DNA of 64,000 nt from NCBI RefSeq assembly GCF_026151205.1, contig NC_087077.1, forward strand, positions 310,001 through 374,000, in the 5' to 3' direction. The notes below the pieces were generated by a model. The model saw nothing but the letters and a program-made list of their open reading frames with translations. It did no database searches and was not told the DNA's origin. This document shows, in pieces, positions 27,011 through 39,610 of the stretch. Numbering within the stretch: the first letter of the stretch is position 1; the number at the start of each line of letters is the position of its first letter. The stretch comes from Bolinopsis microptera. Lineage: Eukaryota > Ctenophora > Tentaculata > Lobata > Bolinopsidae. The translations under genes and the position numbers were made by a program.

Positions 27011-27370
27011 TACGGGCGAAATAGTTGGTTGCGCGCAGTACGCCGCGCTTTTGGTGTTGACCATTGGTGGCAGGTACTTTTTGTCCTATTACGTCACGGC
27101 GCAGTATTGCACGCACACTACACACTGATAAAGCTTCTCACACTGATAAAGCTTCTCTCAGATCACAGTTTAAGTTAGATCATCGATCAGTTAGTGATTA
27201 ACAAAGAAAACAAAATATTGAAACAACGGATTATAATATATAATGTTTATTTTTCTAAATCCCGTGCACAGTGTAACATTATGAACTGGAATTGTCATTT
27301 TAAATTCTTTGATCGGAGCAACATCTTGAAGATTAACTCAATCTTCAAGTTCAAGCGTTCGGCATAGAGT
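27011..27370. other. Interval with no gene
   Basis: A 19-bp direct duplication (cactgataaagcttctc) lies at 27,121-27,156. The first 100 bases are comparatively CpG-rich. No coding frame is supported. Confidence 0.45.
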
Positions 27371-27436
27371 TTGTTATACGTTGTATGATCCACCGCGCAC
27401 GAGTGAAGCGACAGTGGGAGTTACCACGTGATACAA
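27371..27436 (+). mobile_element. Short MITE, 66 bp (family of 42,695 and 42,847)
   Basis: Starts TTGTTATACGTTGTATGA and ends CCACGTGATACAA. It shares the cgcgcacgagtg and gaagcgac segments with the copies near 42.7-42.9 kb but lacks about 40 central bases. Flanking octamers catagagt and tgtaaagt match at 5 of 8 positions, so the duplication has decayed or is by chance. Confidence 0.65.
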
Positions 27437-27439
27437 TGT

Positions 27440-27770
27440 AAAGTATGGTGGCCGAGGAGGCTCATTAAAAAAATAAAATAAAAAACCATACTCACGTGGC
27501 CGAGGAGGCTCATTCGGCCGAGGAGGATTATTTTTTTAATGACCCTGCTCGGCCATGGCCGAGGAGTATCAAACAATATGACGGAAAAATGAGCCTCCTC
27601 GGCTATGGACGAGCAGTATCAAACAATATGACGGAAAAATGAGCCTCCTCGGCCATGGCCGAGCAGTATCAAACAATATGACGGAAATATGGCCGAGCAG
27701 TATCAAACAATATGACGGAAAAATGAGTCTCCTGGGCCATGGCCAAGCAGTATATACAGTATTAAAACAT
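27440..27770. repeat. GGCCGAG-rich tandem array
   Basis: About four units of roughly 50 bp (gagcagtatcaaacaatatg, acggaaaaatgagcctcctc, ggccatggcc) at 27,550-27,750, preceded by looser gccgaggaggctcatt copies. GGCCATGGCC is itself palindromic, so units can pair with each other. The short open frames here are by-products. Confidence 0.75.
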
Positions 27771-27892
27771 CTCGCGCGCAATGCGCGTCTTTCGACTCGA
27801 ATTATAGAACGGACATGTCATTGTCATCATCTTTATACTTGAAATCTCTTTTACAAAATGAAACACAGATGTAAAATAATGAATTTATAACA

Positions 27893-28085
27893 CACATAAC
27901 CCCGGCATGCGCAGGGATTATATTTCAATTTTTCCCGCGACGCGCGGGAAAAATTTATAATAATTTCGAGTGCGAAGCACGAGGGATTATTATGAAAATA
28001 ACCCCGACGTGCTTTAGCACGAGGGGTTATTTTAATATAACTTAAGCCTGCCGGTGTTATGTGTTATAAACCCCTCCGGGTTAGT
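27893..28085. repeat. Cluster of consecutive GC-stem hairpins
   Basis: At least three adjacent hairpins: arms 27,927-27,939 and 27,943-27,955 (AATTTTTCCCGCG, loop acg); cgagTGC-gaa-GCAcgag at about 27,967-27,983, flanked by AT arms; and AAAATAACCCC..CGTGCT at 27,995-28,013 pairing with 28,016-28,033. Stems share the edge motifs ATAACCCC and GGGATTAT. The function is unknown. Confidence 0.75.
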
Positions 28086-28814
28086 GCTAGGACCAACAAA
28101 TTTGACATTTTACTCTTAATTCTAGCTATATGAGATCATTATGGAAAATATGAAATGGAATTGGGGACTACCAAATAAATACAACTAAGGTACTATGACT
28201 TTTGAAATTGGCGTTATATCTAAACATTATTCCTCAGTCAGAACGTTGAATGAATATGAATATCGATAAGGGGCGTCGAGTTAAGCCTGGCAATCGATAA
28301 AAGCTAATAATGATATCGTGTCATGAAGTTCATCAAAGTAGACGACTATAATACATGGCTTATATCAAACACGACAAAATTAACCGGACAAAATCAAATG
28401 TAACCGTCGAGACAAGTTTTGGAACTGGTCCAATTAATGTAAGAGTTTAAGTAATGTAAGCTGTGTGCTGGAGTTTTGCCAGCGCCTGCAATTAGACCGA
28501 TACGTAGATCGAGTGTATTTATAGTTCTTACGTTAAGCCATAGGTCACGTGACATTTTTTACCAATGCGCGTCGTAGTAGTTAGTCACGTGATACACGTC
28601 ATCAAAACACGTGACAGTGCGCGGTTGAAATTCTCATGGAATATCAAAACAAAACAAATCTTGTTGAGCCAAATTAGCGGGGCGGGATTATAAAAGCTGT
28701 GCCGGGGTTATTTATTCAGCGGGAAAAAACTAACAGCGGGAGCCGGGATTATCAGAATCTATTTAGCGGGAGCCGGGATTATCAGAATCTTATTCTATCC
28801 CGGAGGGGTTTATA
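28065..28814. repeat. Inverted-repeat-bounded block
   Basis: TATAAACCCCTCCGGG at 28,065-28,080 recurs exactly inverted at 28,799-28,814. The outer segment cataaccccggc (27,896) is also echoed inverted at about 28,700 (gccggggttat). A direct duplication of about 30 bp (agcgggagccgggattatca) sits at 28,735-28,790. No coding frame lies in the block. It is possibly a foldback DNA element including the hairpin cluster. Confidence 0.5.
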
Positions 28815-28829
28815 AAAGCATTATCCGAG

Positions 28830-30900
28830 AACCCTTAAACACTGCAATGAAACTCCGCTGAAAAATCCGTTAAGTAGGTGAGAATTTACCTACCATCGGA
28901 AAGTTCCAAAATCTGTAGCTTAATCCAAAACGTTTACAATCATACACTCCTTGCACCTTGAGATGGCGTCGAATCTAATGTCTTCTGCCCTGGTTATTAT
29001 ACCATCGAGTAATTGTTCACATGATAACATATTTAACTCTTAAGGAATTGTCTCAAACTTATACTCTACCAAATATATAGATGTAAAAAAAGCACAAGGG
29101 AAAAAATTGATAATCAATGTGATAAACAATTCAATAGCCAATCAATCTTAGGTTAGGCCAGATCAAGCAGAGGGTAGTAAATACAGGGACGGATACCTAA
29201 CAATGAGACAGAGATTGAACAGTGAGACAGAGATTTAACACCGATACGGAGATTGAACAGCGAGACGGAAAATAAACGATGAGACAGATATTGAACACTA
29301 GGAGTTGGACGGACATTAAATACAGAGAGAACTATTTAACACGAGATAGAGATTGAAAATTGAAAGACAGATATTAAACACTGCACAGTGAGACGGACAG
29401 TCAATACGCAGGGATACGGAGGGAAACACTGGGACGGTCATCAAACATTGAGGGAGACGGAGAATCGAGAGAGTTAACACTGAGTGACATAAACACTAAT
29501 GTGCATGATTGTTGAACTACTCAAACTCTATCCCCATTAAAAATATCAGATAACAAATGCTGTCAGTAGCAGATTGAAAAATAACATTGCATTACTTTAA
29601 GATTAAAATTATAACCATTCTGAGCTGCGAAAGTAGCATTTGGAATTGAATTTCAATCCTCCAACAAACTTCAGTAAAATACACGATGTCATATGTTTCA
29701 AAAGATTGTTATATTTTAATCTACCCTTGCTTATTTAATTAACCTCTTGCTATTTGCTAAAGAGAGAATAGCATTAGCAGATCTAGTTCACGTCTTCAGA
29801 TTTTCATTCAAGTCTGCGTGATGTAATTCGATGAAGCCACAAATCTCACAGAGCTACAGAATTCAGTGATCGTCTACAACACCAATAAAACCTGAAAAAA
29901 TGGAAGTTATGATATACATTTTAGAAACTCCATTGCAACATATTGCAATAGATCATCTAATCCGGGGTATAGTATGATGTGAAATTTGAAAAGTATTTAG
30001 TATAAAAGCAAATTGTTTATCTCGTTAGGAAAATTTATCAAATAATCATGCGAATTGTGATAGCGTGCTACGACACCGTGATTAATGAATATAGTGTTCT
30101 TCGTTTACTCTCAAATCTGGATCCTAATTCTACCAGCTTCACGGAACTCAGAAAAGAACTTTCCTCTGCCACTACACGAAGGCCAACGCAGTGAAAGATA
30201 TCTTTCTTCAAGAAGCACTCTAAAATTTGGATCAGAATAATAAACAATGAACCTTATGCCAGTAGACGGAGATCGTCTACTGATATTTCTCCGGAGTTTG
30301 CAGTTCCACGACCGGAGTATCTGGTCTAAAACTGGCACAACTTAGCGAGTTTAGAAGGTTTGAGATGTTATTTGTGCTCCTCAGGGTCTTTGACCAAAAT
30401 TATCAAAATTTGCCTATATTATTTAATGAAGGTTTCTAAATGGCTTTTTATGATACTGTCAGTATAATTTGAACATAAACAAGGTAAAATATAATTAATT
30501 GAACTTAAGTGGCGCCTTAACCACGCCCATTTACGCCATTTTTGGCGCAAAATAATGAAATTTCAAGTTTTGTTGTAGCATCATGTGGGGTATCAAACCT
30601 TAGGTATTTTGACACGAGAAAATGATTGGTGATGGTATTTTTTCGAATAGAGTGTTCCCTGATCAGTTATTGTTCTGGTTAATATCACCTACTCGCTATA
30701 AATTCCTTTAATGTAGCCGATAAAACTAAAGACCTCCTGCAATTTGAAACCAAGTGAGCAAGCAAAAAACTGATAAGTGATGTACCATGACATTGATTAG
30801 AAATGCTGTCAGCGGCTAAAACCCCTAAAATCGATACAATGATTATTTTATTTCTTTGAGTCAAATTTGTGCAGTTTTTGTGCTAACTTCGTTAAACAGT
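28830..30900. other. Intergenic stretch, one degenerate repeat patch
   Basis: 29,175-29,480 holds a degenerate short tandem pattern (gagacagagattgaacagtg and variants, about 24-26 bp). The rest is AT-rich with no gene. A 75-codon minus frame at 30,111-30,338 has no support. Confidence 0.45.
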
Positions 30901-30924
30901 TGCCTTTGCAAACAACCCAATTTT

Positions 30925-33900
30925 ATGAGCTGCATTGGGGGTAGCGGTCATGATTCAGGGGCTGGAGGGTCACAGCCTACCGGATCAATATCTCTTAAAC
31001 TAACTAAAGAATCGGCATACGATCCAGAAAAACACTGTATCTTTTGCTTAGACGCCAGCACAACACTCTTCAAACTTAGTAGCAGTGACAATGGCAGGAC
31101 AAAAGTATTGCAGGTAATCTTAACAAGTCATTACAACTTTTACAACTATTGCAAATTCGATTGTGTGGTTTTGACAATTTTTAATTCTTTCCTTACAATA
31201 CCTCCTGAGGTGTCGCAGCATAAAATTTGCAATAGATTTAGCCTATTTTTCTAGGCTGCCGAAACACGAGCAGATAGAAAGGTATTAGGACGTATTGCAT
31301 TGCTACCAAATGGATTCAAGTATCACGCGAAATTGAATCGGTGCTACAAGGATTATGTACACAAGAAAACTTTAGATGCTATTAAAGAAAGAAAACGTGC
31401 ACGGGAGGAAGATGAAAGCAAAGACGTGAGTTAAACTTTCAATCCTTTGCCAAGAACATCTTCCTATATTTTAATACAGGCAATACGACATTAAATGCTC
31501 AAATTATGTCATATATTCTGTCTGCTGACTTTATGCACAATTTAAGAGTAAACAGTCTACTGATAAGAGTTCGAACGTAACAGAACGGAATACACGAAGC
31601 AAAACCCCTTCCAATAGAAACACTCCAAGTAATGAACGTCCAATCTGTCATAAAAATTATCGCTTTGTTGGAAATCTTACCTGATTAAGATTATCAATCA
31701 ACTAATAATCGATTTATACTTGATTGTTTTTAAATCGATCCTTAAAATATGTGTGTCACTTTTGATGGAAATTTGGTTTTATACTGTTCTTCAAAATTTT
31801 ATGATTGCTGTACGGTGTACAAAATATATTTGGAACACTCAACCTTTTACTAATAGTTAAGAAAAAACAACAGACCATTTAAGTTATTTATAGATGTCTT
31901 TTTCAGGTTCTGAGATACAGACGAAAGGGCATGTTTTGAATTCTACCAAATGTTTTATGTGTGACTTGGTGCAGACTACAATAAATGGTAAAAACATCAG
32001 AGAAAAGTACAGAATTTGTGAAGTTGAAAGGGCAAAACAGGTGCTTGTGGCTATAAAACATCTCAAAGATGAAAGTGCAGCGGTGCGGTTAGCTGATATA
32101 GACTCAGTCGAACGTCTGATCGCACAGGATCTCTACTATCACAACAACTGTTTGGCGTTACTTTTATCCCGTTATCAAAGATTGGTTACGAAATGCCTTT
32201 TATGCGAGGAACCTGTTGATAAATCACGTAATCTTTTGACCGTTGGACAGATTAAAGCACTAATCGCTAAGAGTGTTGATAACTACGACGATGAACTAAG
32301 TAACAAGATTCGAGAGAAATTTGACGAAGAACGAGAGTGTGTGAAATCATATTGCTATGCTCACAAGAACTGTGAAATCACTTACATTTCCTCTGATTCT
32401 CCATCAACATCGAAAATATACGAAAATCAAGTAACTCCAATAATCGAAGAATTAATTGATAGAGAATATGGACTGCCAGTTTCAAGTATTCGGGATTTTC
32501 TGTCTGCAGAACACCCAGACGGCAAGTTTTACAATCACAAGATTAAAAAATTTGTTGTTGATAAATTTTCCGATCAAGTGTCATTCTGTAAACCATACAG
32601 GAAAAGCGACTCGGAAGTCGTGTATTCCTCCTCAACAGATGCTGCCTCGATGATCCAAAAGCTGCAAGTCCTGAACGAAGTGAAATCTGCAGGAAGAATT
32701 TTACGAACAAAGCTGAGAGGAATGACTTTTGGGCTTGAAGACAGATTTTGTGATGCTGTAGATTTGCAGACTGCTCTGAGGGATACAAGAATGCCGGAGT
32801 CCGTAATGGATTTTTTGGGGGGTTTGCTTAATATCAGCAAGGCAACATTCCTCAAGTATCAGAAGAGTGTGGCAACAGATACAATATCAGAAACTGACGA
32901 TGAAATCGAAGATGAAACTGAATCAGTTTTAACAAACAGTCCGAAAAAGATTCTCAAAGCAAACTCCCTCTTTCAGGTTATGCATTATATGGCAAATAAT
33001 GGAGAAATAAGAACACCTTTCCATATCATGCAAGCTCATGCAATTTACCATAAAAGTCACAGTAGGGAACTTATCACAGCATCCAACCACCTGGGATTCT
33101 GCATTAGCTATCCAGAACTTTTGAGGCTGAGAGCGCTGTTAGGGCTATTTATCATGACCAAGTACTTACTTATGAAAGTCTCGCTGCCGAGTAATTTTGA
33201 TGAGAATCAGGAGACAAGTGTGGGGATAGATAATTTTGACCATAATGACCAATCATCGATAACTGGAAAGAACGAAACCCACGACAGTGTCTTGGTCATG
33301 TATCAAACTGTACCGTTCAGTCAAAGAAACTACCGCCCTCCTACCAAAGGCAGAGTTTCCCACCATACGGATTTTGTAGTATCAGGCAGGAAGTACATAT
33401 CAAAGTTGCCGTTCCAGAAATTGCTGCCATTTTACCTCAAAAGCAAGGAGCAACCTTTACCATCAAGCTTCAAATCAGAACGATTTCAATACGAAACTGA
33501 TGAGAGAAAAGAAAAGGTACTTAATCTTACAAGGAACATATCAACTCCACTCCCAGAAACTCAGCAACTCACACATATACCAACTTGGGCCGGTTGTGAA
33601 GTTCTCACATCAACTAGCAACGATGTACCGTTGAAAACGGTTGGATATCTCCCCATCTTTCCACACCCCATTACCAAAATAGAGACAGTTTACAGCCTTT
33701 TGCAGAACTGCGCTAGCATTGCAGCACTTTTGAAACAGAAGACACTGCCTGTTATATGCGATGAAGGAGTCTATCACCTAGTGACGAAGATTTATCTCCA
33801 ACAACCTGACGTCTTTGAGCGGATATTTCCTTTTCTCGGCGGTTTTCATTTGACAAAGTCTGCGTTACGTTGTGCTGGTAAGTTCGTTCGGGGCTCTGGG

Positions 33901-34572
33901 GTAGAAGACGCTTACATTGAGTGTAACATATTTGGACCGAAAACTGTCGAAGCTGTAATGAGTGGCTCTCATTATTATCGGTCATTTGATGGTTTGATGA
34001 TGCTAGGTGATGCACTTACTAAGCTCAAAATGGAAGCTTTCTGGAAAGAGAACTCTATGAACGACTACTCAATAGCAATACAGAAACTTGATCAGCTGCA
34101 GTGTGCTCTTGTACAGAACCTCAAAACTGAGTCGACGACTTTAATTTCTGAACTGCAAACATGTAAAGAAGTGAAACGACTAATGGATGATATCGAAGCG
34201 TTCTCAATCAAATGTAGTGAAAACTCATCACAATGTAGATTTTGGCTCAACTTTGTGAAAATCATCGACACAATTAAAGATTTTGTGCGTTCTGAGAGAG
34301 ATGGGGACTTCTTCCTTAACATGAAAACTTTGGAACGCCTCCTACCAATATTTTTGGGCTGTGATGCGTTGAATTATTTACGCTACGGATCTTTTCATCT
34401 TGAGCTATTAAAAAGGGCCAAAACAACCCACCCTGAACTCTATGATGCATTTATTCGAGGAAATTTCGTAGAAAAGAGAACACCTGGGTCGTTTAATGCT
34501 GTATCCCCAGACCTAGCTCTTGAGCAGACTATCAATAAGAGTGCCAAGAGTTCTCATGGGATAATTGGGTAG
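30925..34572 (+). CDS. Four-exon gene for a large protein with three CxxC...H...C modules
   Basis: Model: exons 30,925-31,113, 31,255-31,425, 31,547-31,628 and 31,907-34,572. Introns use CAG|gtaatc, GAC|gtgagt and CCAA|gtaatg donors and AG acceptors; phases match (0, 0, 1). The joined frame is about 1,035 codons. Putative zinc ligands: C38/C41 with H87/C93, C163/C166 with H226/C229, and C244/C247 with H300/C303. An acidic patch lies near residues 480-495. The C-terminus reads SFNAVSPDLALEQTINKSAKSSHGIIG. I recall similar endings in uncharacterised, often multicopy invertebrate proteins, but cannot name the family. The ATG at 31,894 spans the last acceptor and is probably not the start. The first ATG (30,925) is a guess; the frame is open to 30,856. 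The end may also be incomplete: a donor-like GG|gtagtt overlaps the stop. It could be a host gene or a domesticated or active transposon gene. Confidence 0.7.
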
Positions 34573-34796
34573 TTCTTCTTAATTTATTACAATTGTAAAT
34601 GAATGGGAAAAGCGAGCGACCGATTTCATTCTCGGTATCATTTTGCATTTGAGAACGGTCAATCAAATTAATATCATTTCCTTTTGTTTGGGAAAGAGAG
34701 ACACTGGCAGCGGTCCACTCTACCCATGATTATGGGTTTTGGTAAAATATATCTATACATATATACTATACTTCACGACAATCTGTTGTAAAACAG

Positions 34797-35135
34797 GGGT
34801 TCCAGAAAACCCACTTGCCGATACTGCTGAAACATCAAATTTTGTTTACAGTCGATTTGGACAAGGTCTAGACGCCCTGCAAAGTTTCAGATCTCTAACT
34901 CAATTTTAACATGGTTTTTAAGGCACCTGAATATGGCGATTTTGGGTTTTTTACCTAATTTCGTATAACATGCTGGCGCGTATTTTGCGCAAATTTCTTA
35001 AAAACCTTTACAAAACTATTTCTTATTCCTGTCATCTTTAACATTGAATTAGAGTGTTTTGAACTTAAATATACCTGCTGAACTACTTTCGATGAGTCTT
35101 AATGCCTGGAAAACAATAAAGGGGATATAATAGTC
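34797..35135. repeat. Interspersed repeat, copy 1
   Basis: Shares most of its length with 57,396-58,165: ggttccagaaaacccact, taattttaacatggtttt, the gtcatctttaacattgaatt region, and gatgagtcttaatgcctg. No coding frame. The family is unknown; the two copies differ by substitutions and one large insertion. Confidence 0.7.
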
Positions 35136-35464
35136 CCGGACCCATGACGGACCCGAAATGACATTAAACAATCTTAATTAAATGTTGAAAATAGTAAATC
35201 TAAGAAGAAATTGTTACTAGAGATAAATATTAAACAAAAATGCACTAATAGTAATTAGTCTAGAAACCCGCTGTTTCGTTATTGAATATCAATAATGCTG
35301 AAAGTTCTTGTTAATACAGTCACGATAAAGTATTATAAACAAGCATATTATCATCTCTTCCAAATACCTGCTTTATTTACACTTTACAGTTATATTATAT
35401 GAAATATATTTATATTAAGATCAGATCCATCAAATAATACAGCCAGATATTACCCAAATTAGCC

Positions 35465-36885
35465 ACCGTGTGAAATAAATAAGGGGCTAAACATTTACAA
35501 ATACCGTTCAATTTCTATTCTATTGAATCCTCAAAAGTTTTAAATTTTGAACAAAATCTTGCTTCTTCCCTATCTGTGAAATAAATAAGGGGCTAAAAAT
35601 TTACAAATACCGTTCAATTTCTATTCTATTGAATCCCCAAAAGTTTTGAACAAAATCTTGCTTCTTCCCTATCTGTGAAATAAATAAGGGGCTAAACATT
35701 TACAAATACCGTCCAGTTTCTATTCTATTGAATCCCCAAAAGTTTTAAATTTTGAACAAAATCTTGCTTCTTCTCTATCTGTGAAATAAATAAGGGGCTA
35801 AAAATTTACAAATACCGTTCAATTTCTATTCTATTGAATCCCCAAAAGTTTTAAATTTTGAACAAAATCTTGCTTCTTTCCTATCTGTGAAATAAATAAG
35901 GGGCTAAACATTTACAAATACCGTTCAATTTCTATTCTATTGAATCCCCAAAAGTTTTGAACAAAATCTTGCTTCTTCCCTATCTGTGAAATAAATAAGG
36001 GGCTAAACATTTACAAATACCGTTCAGTTTCTATTCTATTGAATCCCCAAAAGTTTTAAATTTTGAACAAAATCTTGCTTCTTCTCTATCTGTGAAATAA
36101 ATAAGGGGCTAAAAATTTACAAATACCGTTCAATTTCTATTCTATTGAATCCCCAAAAGTTTTAAATTTTGAACAAAATCTTGCTTCTTCCCTATCTGTG
36201 AAATAAATAAGGGGCTAAACATTTACAAATACCGTTCAATTTCTATTCTATTGAATCTCCAAAAGTTTTAAATTTTGAACAAAATCTTGCTTCTTCCCTA
36301 TCTGTGAAATAAATAAGGGGCTAAACATTTACAAATACCGTTCAATTTCTATTCTATTGAATCCCCAAAAGTTTTAAATTTTGAACAAAATCTTGCTTCT
36401 TCCCTATCTGTGAAATAAATAAGGGGCTAAACATTTACAAATACCGTTCAATTTCTATTCTATTGAATCCCCAAAAGTTTTGAACAAAATCTTGCTTCTT
36501 CTCTATCTGTGAAATAAATAAGGGGCTAAACATTTACAAATACCGTTCAGTTTCTATTCTATTGAATCCCCAAAAGTTTTAAATTTTGAACAAAATCTTG
36601 CTTCTTTCCTATCTGTGAAATAAATAAGGAGCTAAACATTTACAAATACCGTTCAATTTCTATTCTATTGAATCCCCAAAAGTTTTGAACAAAATCTTGC
36701 TTCTTCCCTATCTGTGAAATAAATAAGGGGCTAAACATTTACAAATACCGTTCAGTTTCTATTCTATTGAATCCCCAAAAGTTTTAAATTTTGAACAAAA
36801 TCTTGCTTCTTCCCTATCTGTGAAATAAATAAGGGGCTAAACATTTACAAATACCGTTCAATTTCTATTCTATCGAATCTACTTG
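35465..36885. repeat. Satellite of ~107/99-bp units, left block
   Basis: About 13-14 head-to-tail copies of a unit beginning ctgtgaaataaataaggggc and ending caaaatcttgcttcttccct. Two length classes exist, differing by the 8 bases taaatttt after the aaaagtt motif: 107 bp with it, 99 bp without. The order of classes is irregular. The array resumes at about 39,611 beyond the LINE. Confidence 0.9.
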
Positions 36886-39610
36886 GGTTACTTGGGGTTG
36901 CTTCATAGATCCTCTATCGGGTCATCAGAACGGCTGACCACCCGTGCAGCGAAGTTGCTGTCTTTTCTGCGCTCCAGTTCAATAACGAATTCCCGTTCTG
37001 GCAACAATATCCAGTAACAGGAGGTTCGTCCGGAATAGATGTAACAAACTCCGTCAACAATGACTTGAAACGTAGGGGGTCCTCGATAAGGTGCAGGTTT
37101 GCGGGAATGATGTTCCACAATCGAGGCCCCATCACTACAAATGAGCTGTCAAAGATCGATTGATTCCTTTGGCTACTGGACGTTGACAAGCTAGGGACTA
37201 CTGCTTTCTGGCCATAACGGAGTGTATCTGTAAACTGAACGTTCACATCATTAGGACACTTCTTGTGTAGGATCTTCCACATATGAATGATAGTGTAACG
37301 TTCTCTCCTCCGTTGAAGTGACATCAATTTTAAGGCCTTCAGTCTCTGCCAATAGTTCAGATGTTGCACACCATGTATTTTGGACGTAAATGTACGTTGT
37401 ACTCCCTCTAGCTCAGCGATATCAGCTTGCTTAGTTGAATTCCAGAGGGGACAACAGTACTCGAGATGGCTTCTGACTAATGACTTGTAGAGGGTCAGCA
37501 TAGTGATCTTGTTTCTCGATCTAAAAGCGCTCAGAACCCAAGAGGCAACTTTACGGGCACGATCTGCTATCATAGTAACATGTGAGCTCCAAGACAAGTC
37601 CGCCGAGATCAAAACCCCCAGGTCTTTGACTGCATCCGTAGGGTACATTATGTTACCATGCGAAACTTGATAAGTTTGCGTCAGGATGGCAAACGGGAGG
37701 TCTTGCAAGCTGTTTCGGGGACAGTGTTTGTGCACGAGTATCTCAAATTTATCCTCATGCAATGACATGTTATTGCATCTTGCCCAGTCGATGACAGAGT
37801 TGAGATCATTTTGCAGTATACTTGCATCTTCAAGTGTATAGATGTGCCTCAAAATCCGTGTATCGTCAGCAAAGAATCTAATGACACATCCTGTGATGCA
37901 CAGCTTCATGTCATTAATGAACAAAATGAAAAGCAGCGGGCCCAAAACTGTACCCTGTGGCACTCCGCTTATGATTGCTGCAGCAAGTGATGACATCCCG
38001 TCCAACACAACACACTGTGTGCGGTCACTTAAGAAGGATTCGATCCACGACACCACCTTTTCGTGAATTCCCATTCTTCTAAGTTTCTTAATAAGCAGTC
38101 GGTGATCCACTTTATCAAATGCTTTCGCAAAGTCAAGGTATATGGCGTCAGTATCAGCGTTTTTCACCAATCCTTGAACAATGTCATCAACGTGACTGAG
38201 CAGTTGGGTGAGACAGCTCCGCCCAGATCGAAAGCCATGTTGATTATCACAGAGTAATCCGTTCTTCTCTATGAAGCTAACCATCTTGCCACGCAGTATG
38301 CGTTCGTACACTTTTATAACGTGAGATGTAAGCGCCACCGGCCGGTAGTTGACAGCTCTCGCCCGATCACCCTTTTCGTATAGAGGAGTGATGTAGGTAT
38401 CTTTGTAGAACTTAGGTACTTCACCACGCTCAAAGGATTCGCTCCAGATGAGCCGTATCGGCTCGCACATCTCTTTTGCACAGCTCTTTAAGAGGATAGC
38501 AGGTATTCCATCAGGTCCGCTAGCAGAGTTAGGAGGAATATTCCCAATTGCAGATATGATATCGTCATCCATGATGCAAAAATCTTCAAGAGTTTGCGGA
38601 TGTTCGATCATAGGTAACGGGAAATCTGGGTCCTTGATATCAGGAGAGCTTGGATCACTAAACACGGAGCTAAACTGCTCCTGAAGTAAGTCCGCCATCT
38701 GCTTTGTGTCAGTAGTGATCTCCTGGTTTGCATCAAATAGCATGTTAATACTGGATTTGATAGTTGAGAGGGATCGGGCATAACTATAGAAGAACTTCGG
38801 ATTACTTTTAATCTTCTCGATGGCTCTGTTCTCCTTCTCATCCAGTTTCTTGGTATGTGCAGTCATGATGTCGTACTGTAAGAGTGCAACTTTATTCCTG
38901 ACTGCCTTGATCTGGTCTTCTGAAACATTCTTGTCAATTAATGCTTGGAGTCGTGCTTTTTGCCGGTTGCATTTCCGTCTCAACGCGTTGCTGTGCTTAG
39001 GACGTCCAGAGGGCACCGATTTCTGAGGAACACACGAACAGCAAATCTGGAACAGGGTCTCCGTAAAAAGAGCAGGAAACTCCTCAAAGGAGCATGAGTC
39101 ACGAAGCTGAGACCAGTTAACTTCCTGTAACTCCTCCTTTAGTGCATCAAAATCCGCCTTAAAAAAGTCAAGAGACCTGAAGCTACTTTCGTCAAACTTA
39201 GGGATGGTAGCCTCCTTTCGGGATAGCGGATTGGTAGCGAGCATAACATCCACCAGATGATGGTCAGACAGTGAGGTAGCTTGTGCCTGAACATTAGTAA
39301 CAAGTCTGCTGTTATTCGTGATGAACAAGTCTAGAACATTGTTACCCCTGGTTGGACAAAGGACGTATTGACTCAGCAGATGCTTGGCCATGAAGTTGAG
39401 AAGGGAGTGAGCTGATAGCTGAGTCTCACTGGAACCTCCTGACGACACGGATACAGTCTGCCAGTCTATTGAGGGTAAGTTGTAGTCACCTGTGAGCATA
39501 ATATCGTAGCTTTCATCATTAACACGGTGAATACACGTGGAGATAAACTCCAAAAGTGAGTTGAAACTGCTGAGGGGGGCATTTGGGGGTCGATAAGCCA
39601 CTACAAAACA
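36886..39610 (-). CDS. LINE family C, 5'-truncated, intact reverse transcriptase
   Basis: A single frame of 895 codons (36,914-39,601, no ATG; it opens at GTG or further upstream in the satellite). In order: C-terminal half of the apurinic-type endonuclease (GDYNLPSIDW about residues 38-47, SDHHLV about residue 131); linker with Cys-rich ICCSCVP; RT with NYRPVALTSHVIKVYERIL, HGFRSGRSC, YLDFAKAFDKVDH, SGVPQGTVLGPLLFILFINDM and catalytic RFFADDTRI; then the thumb and a C-terminal domain ending near GPRLWNIIP. Motifs are those of CR1/Jockey-group LINEs. No internal stop, so insertion is young, though the endonuclease N-terminus and any ORF1 are missing. The 3' end carries repeated CCCAAGTAA. It sits inside the satellite with no clear target duplication. 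Confidence 0.85.

Noticed and set aside
31894-31909. ATG at 31,894 as the true start of the large zinc-module protein
   Set aside because: It lies in a polypyrimidine-AG acceptor (gtctttttcag), and upstream exons join in matching phase.
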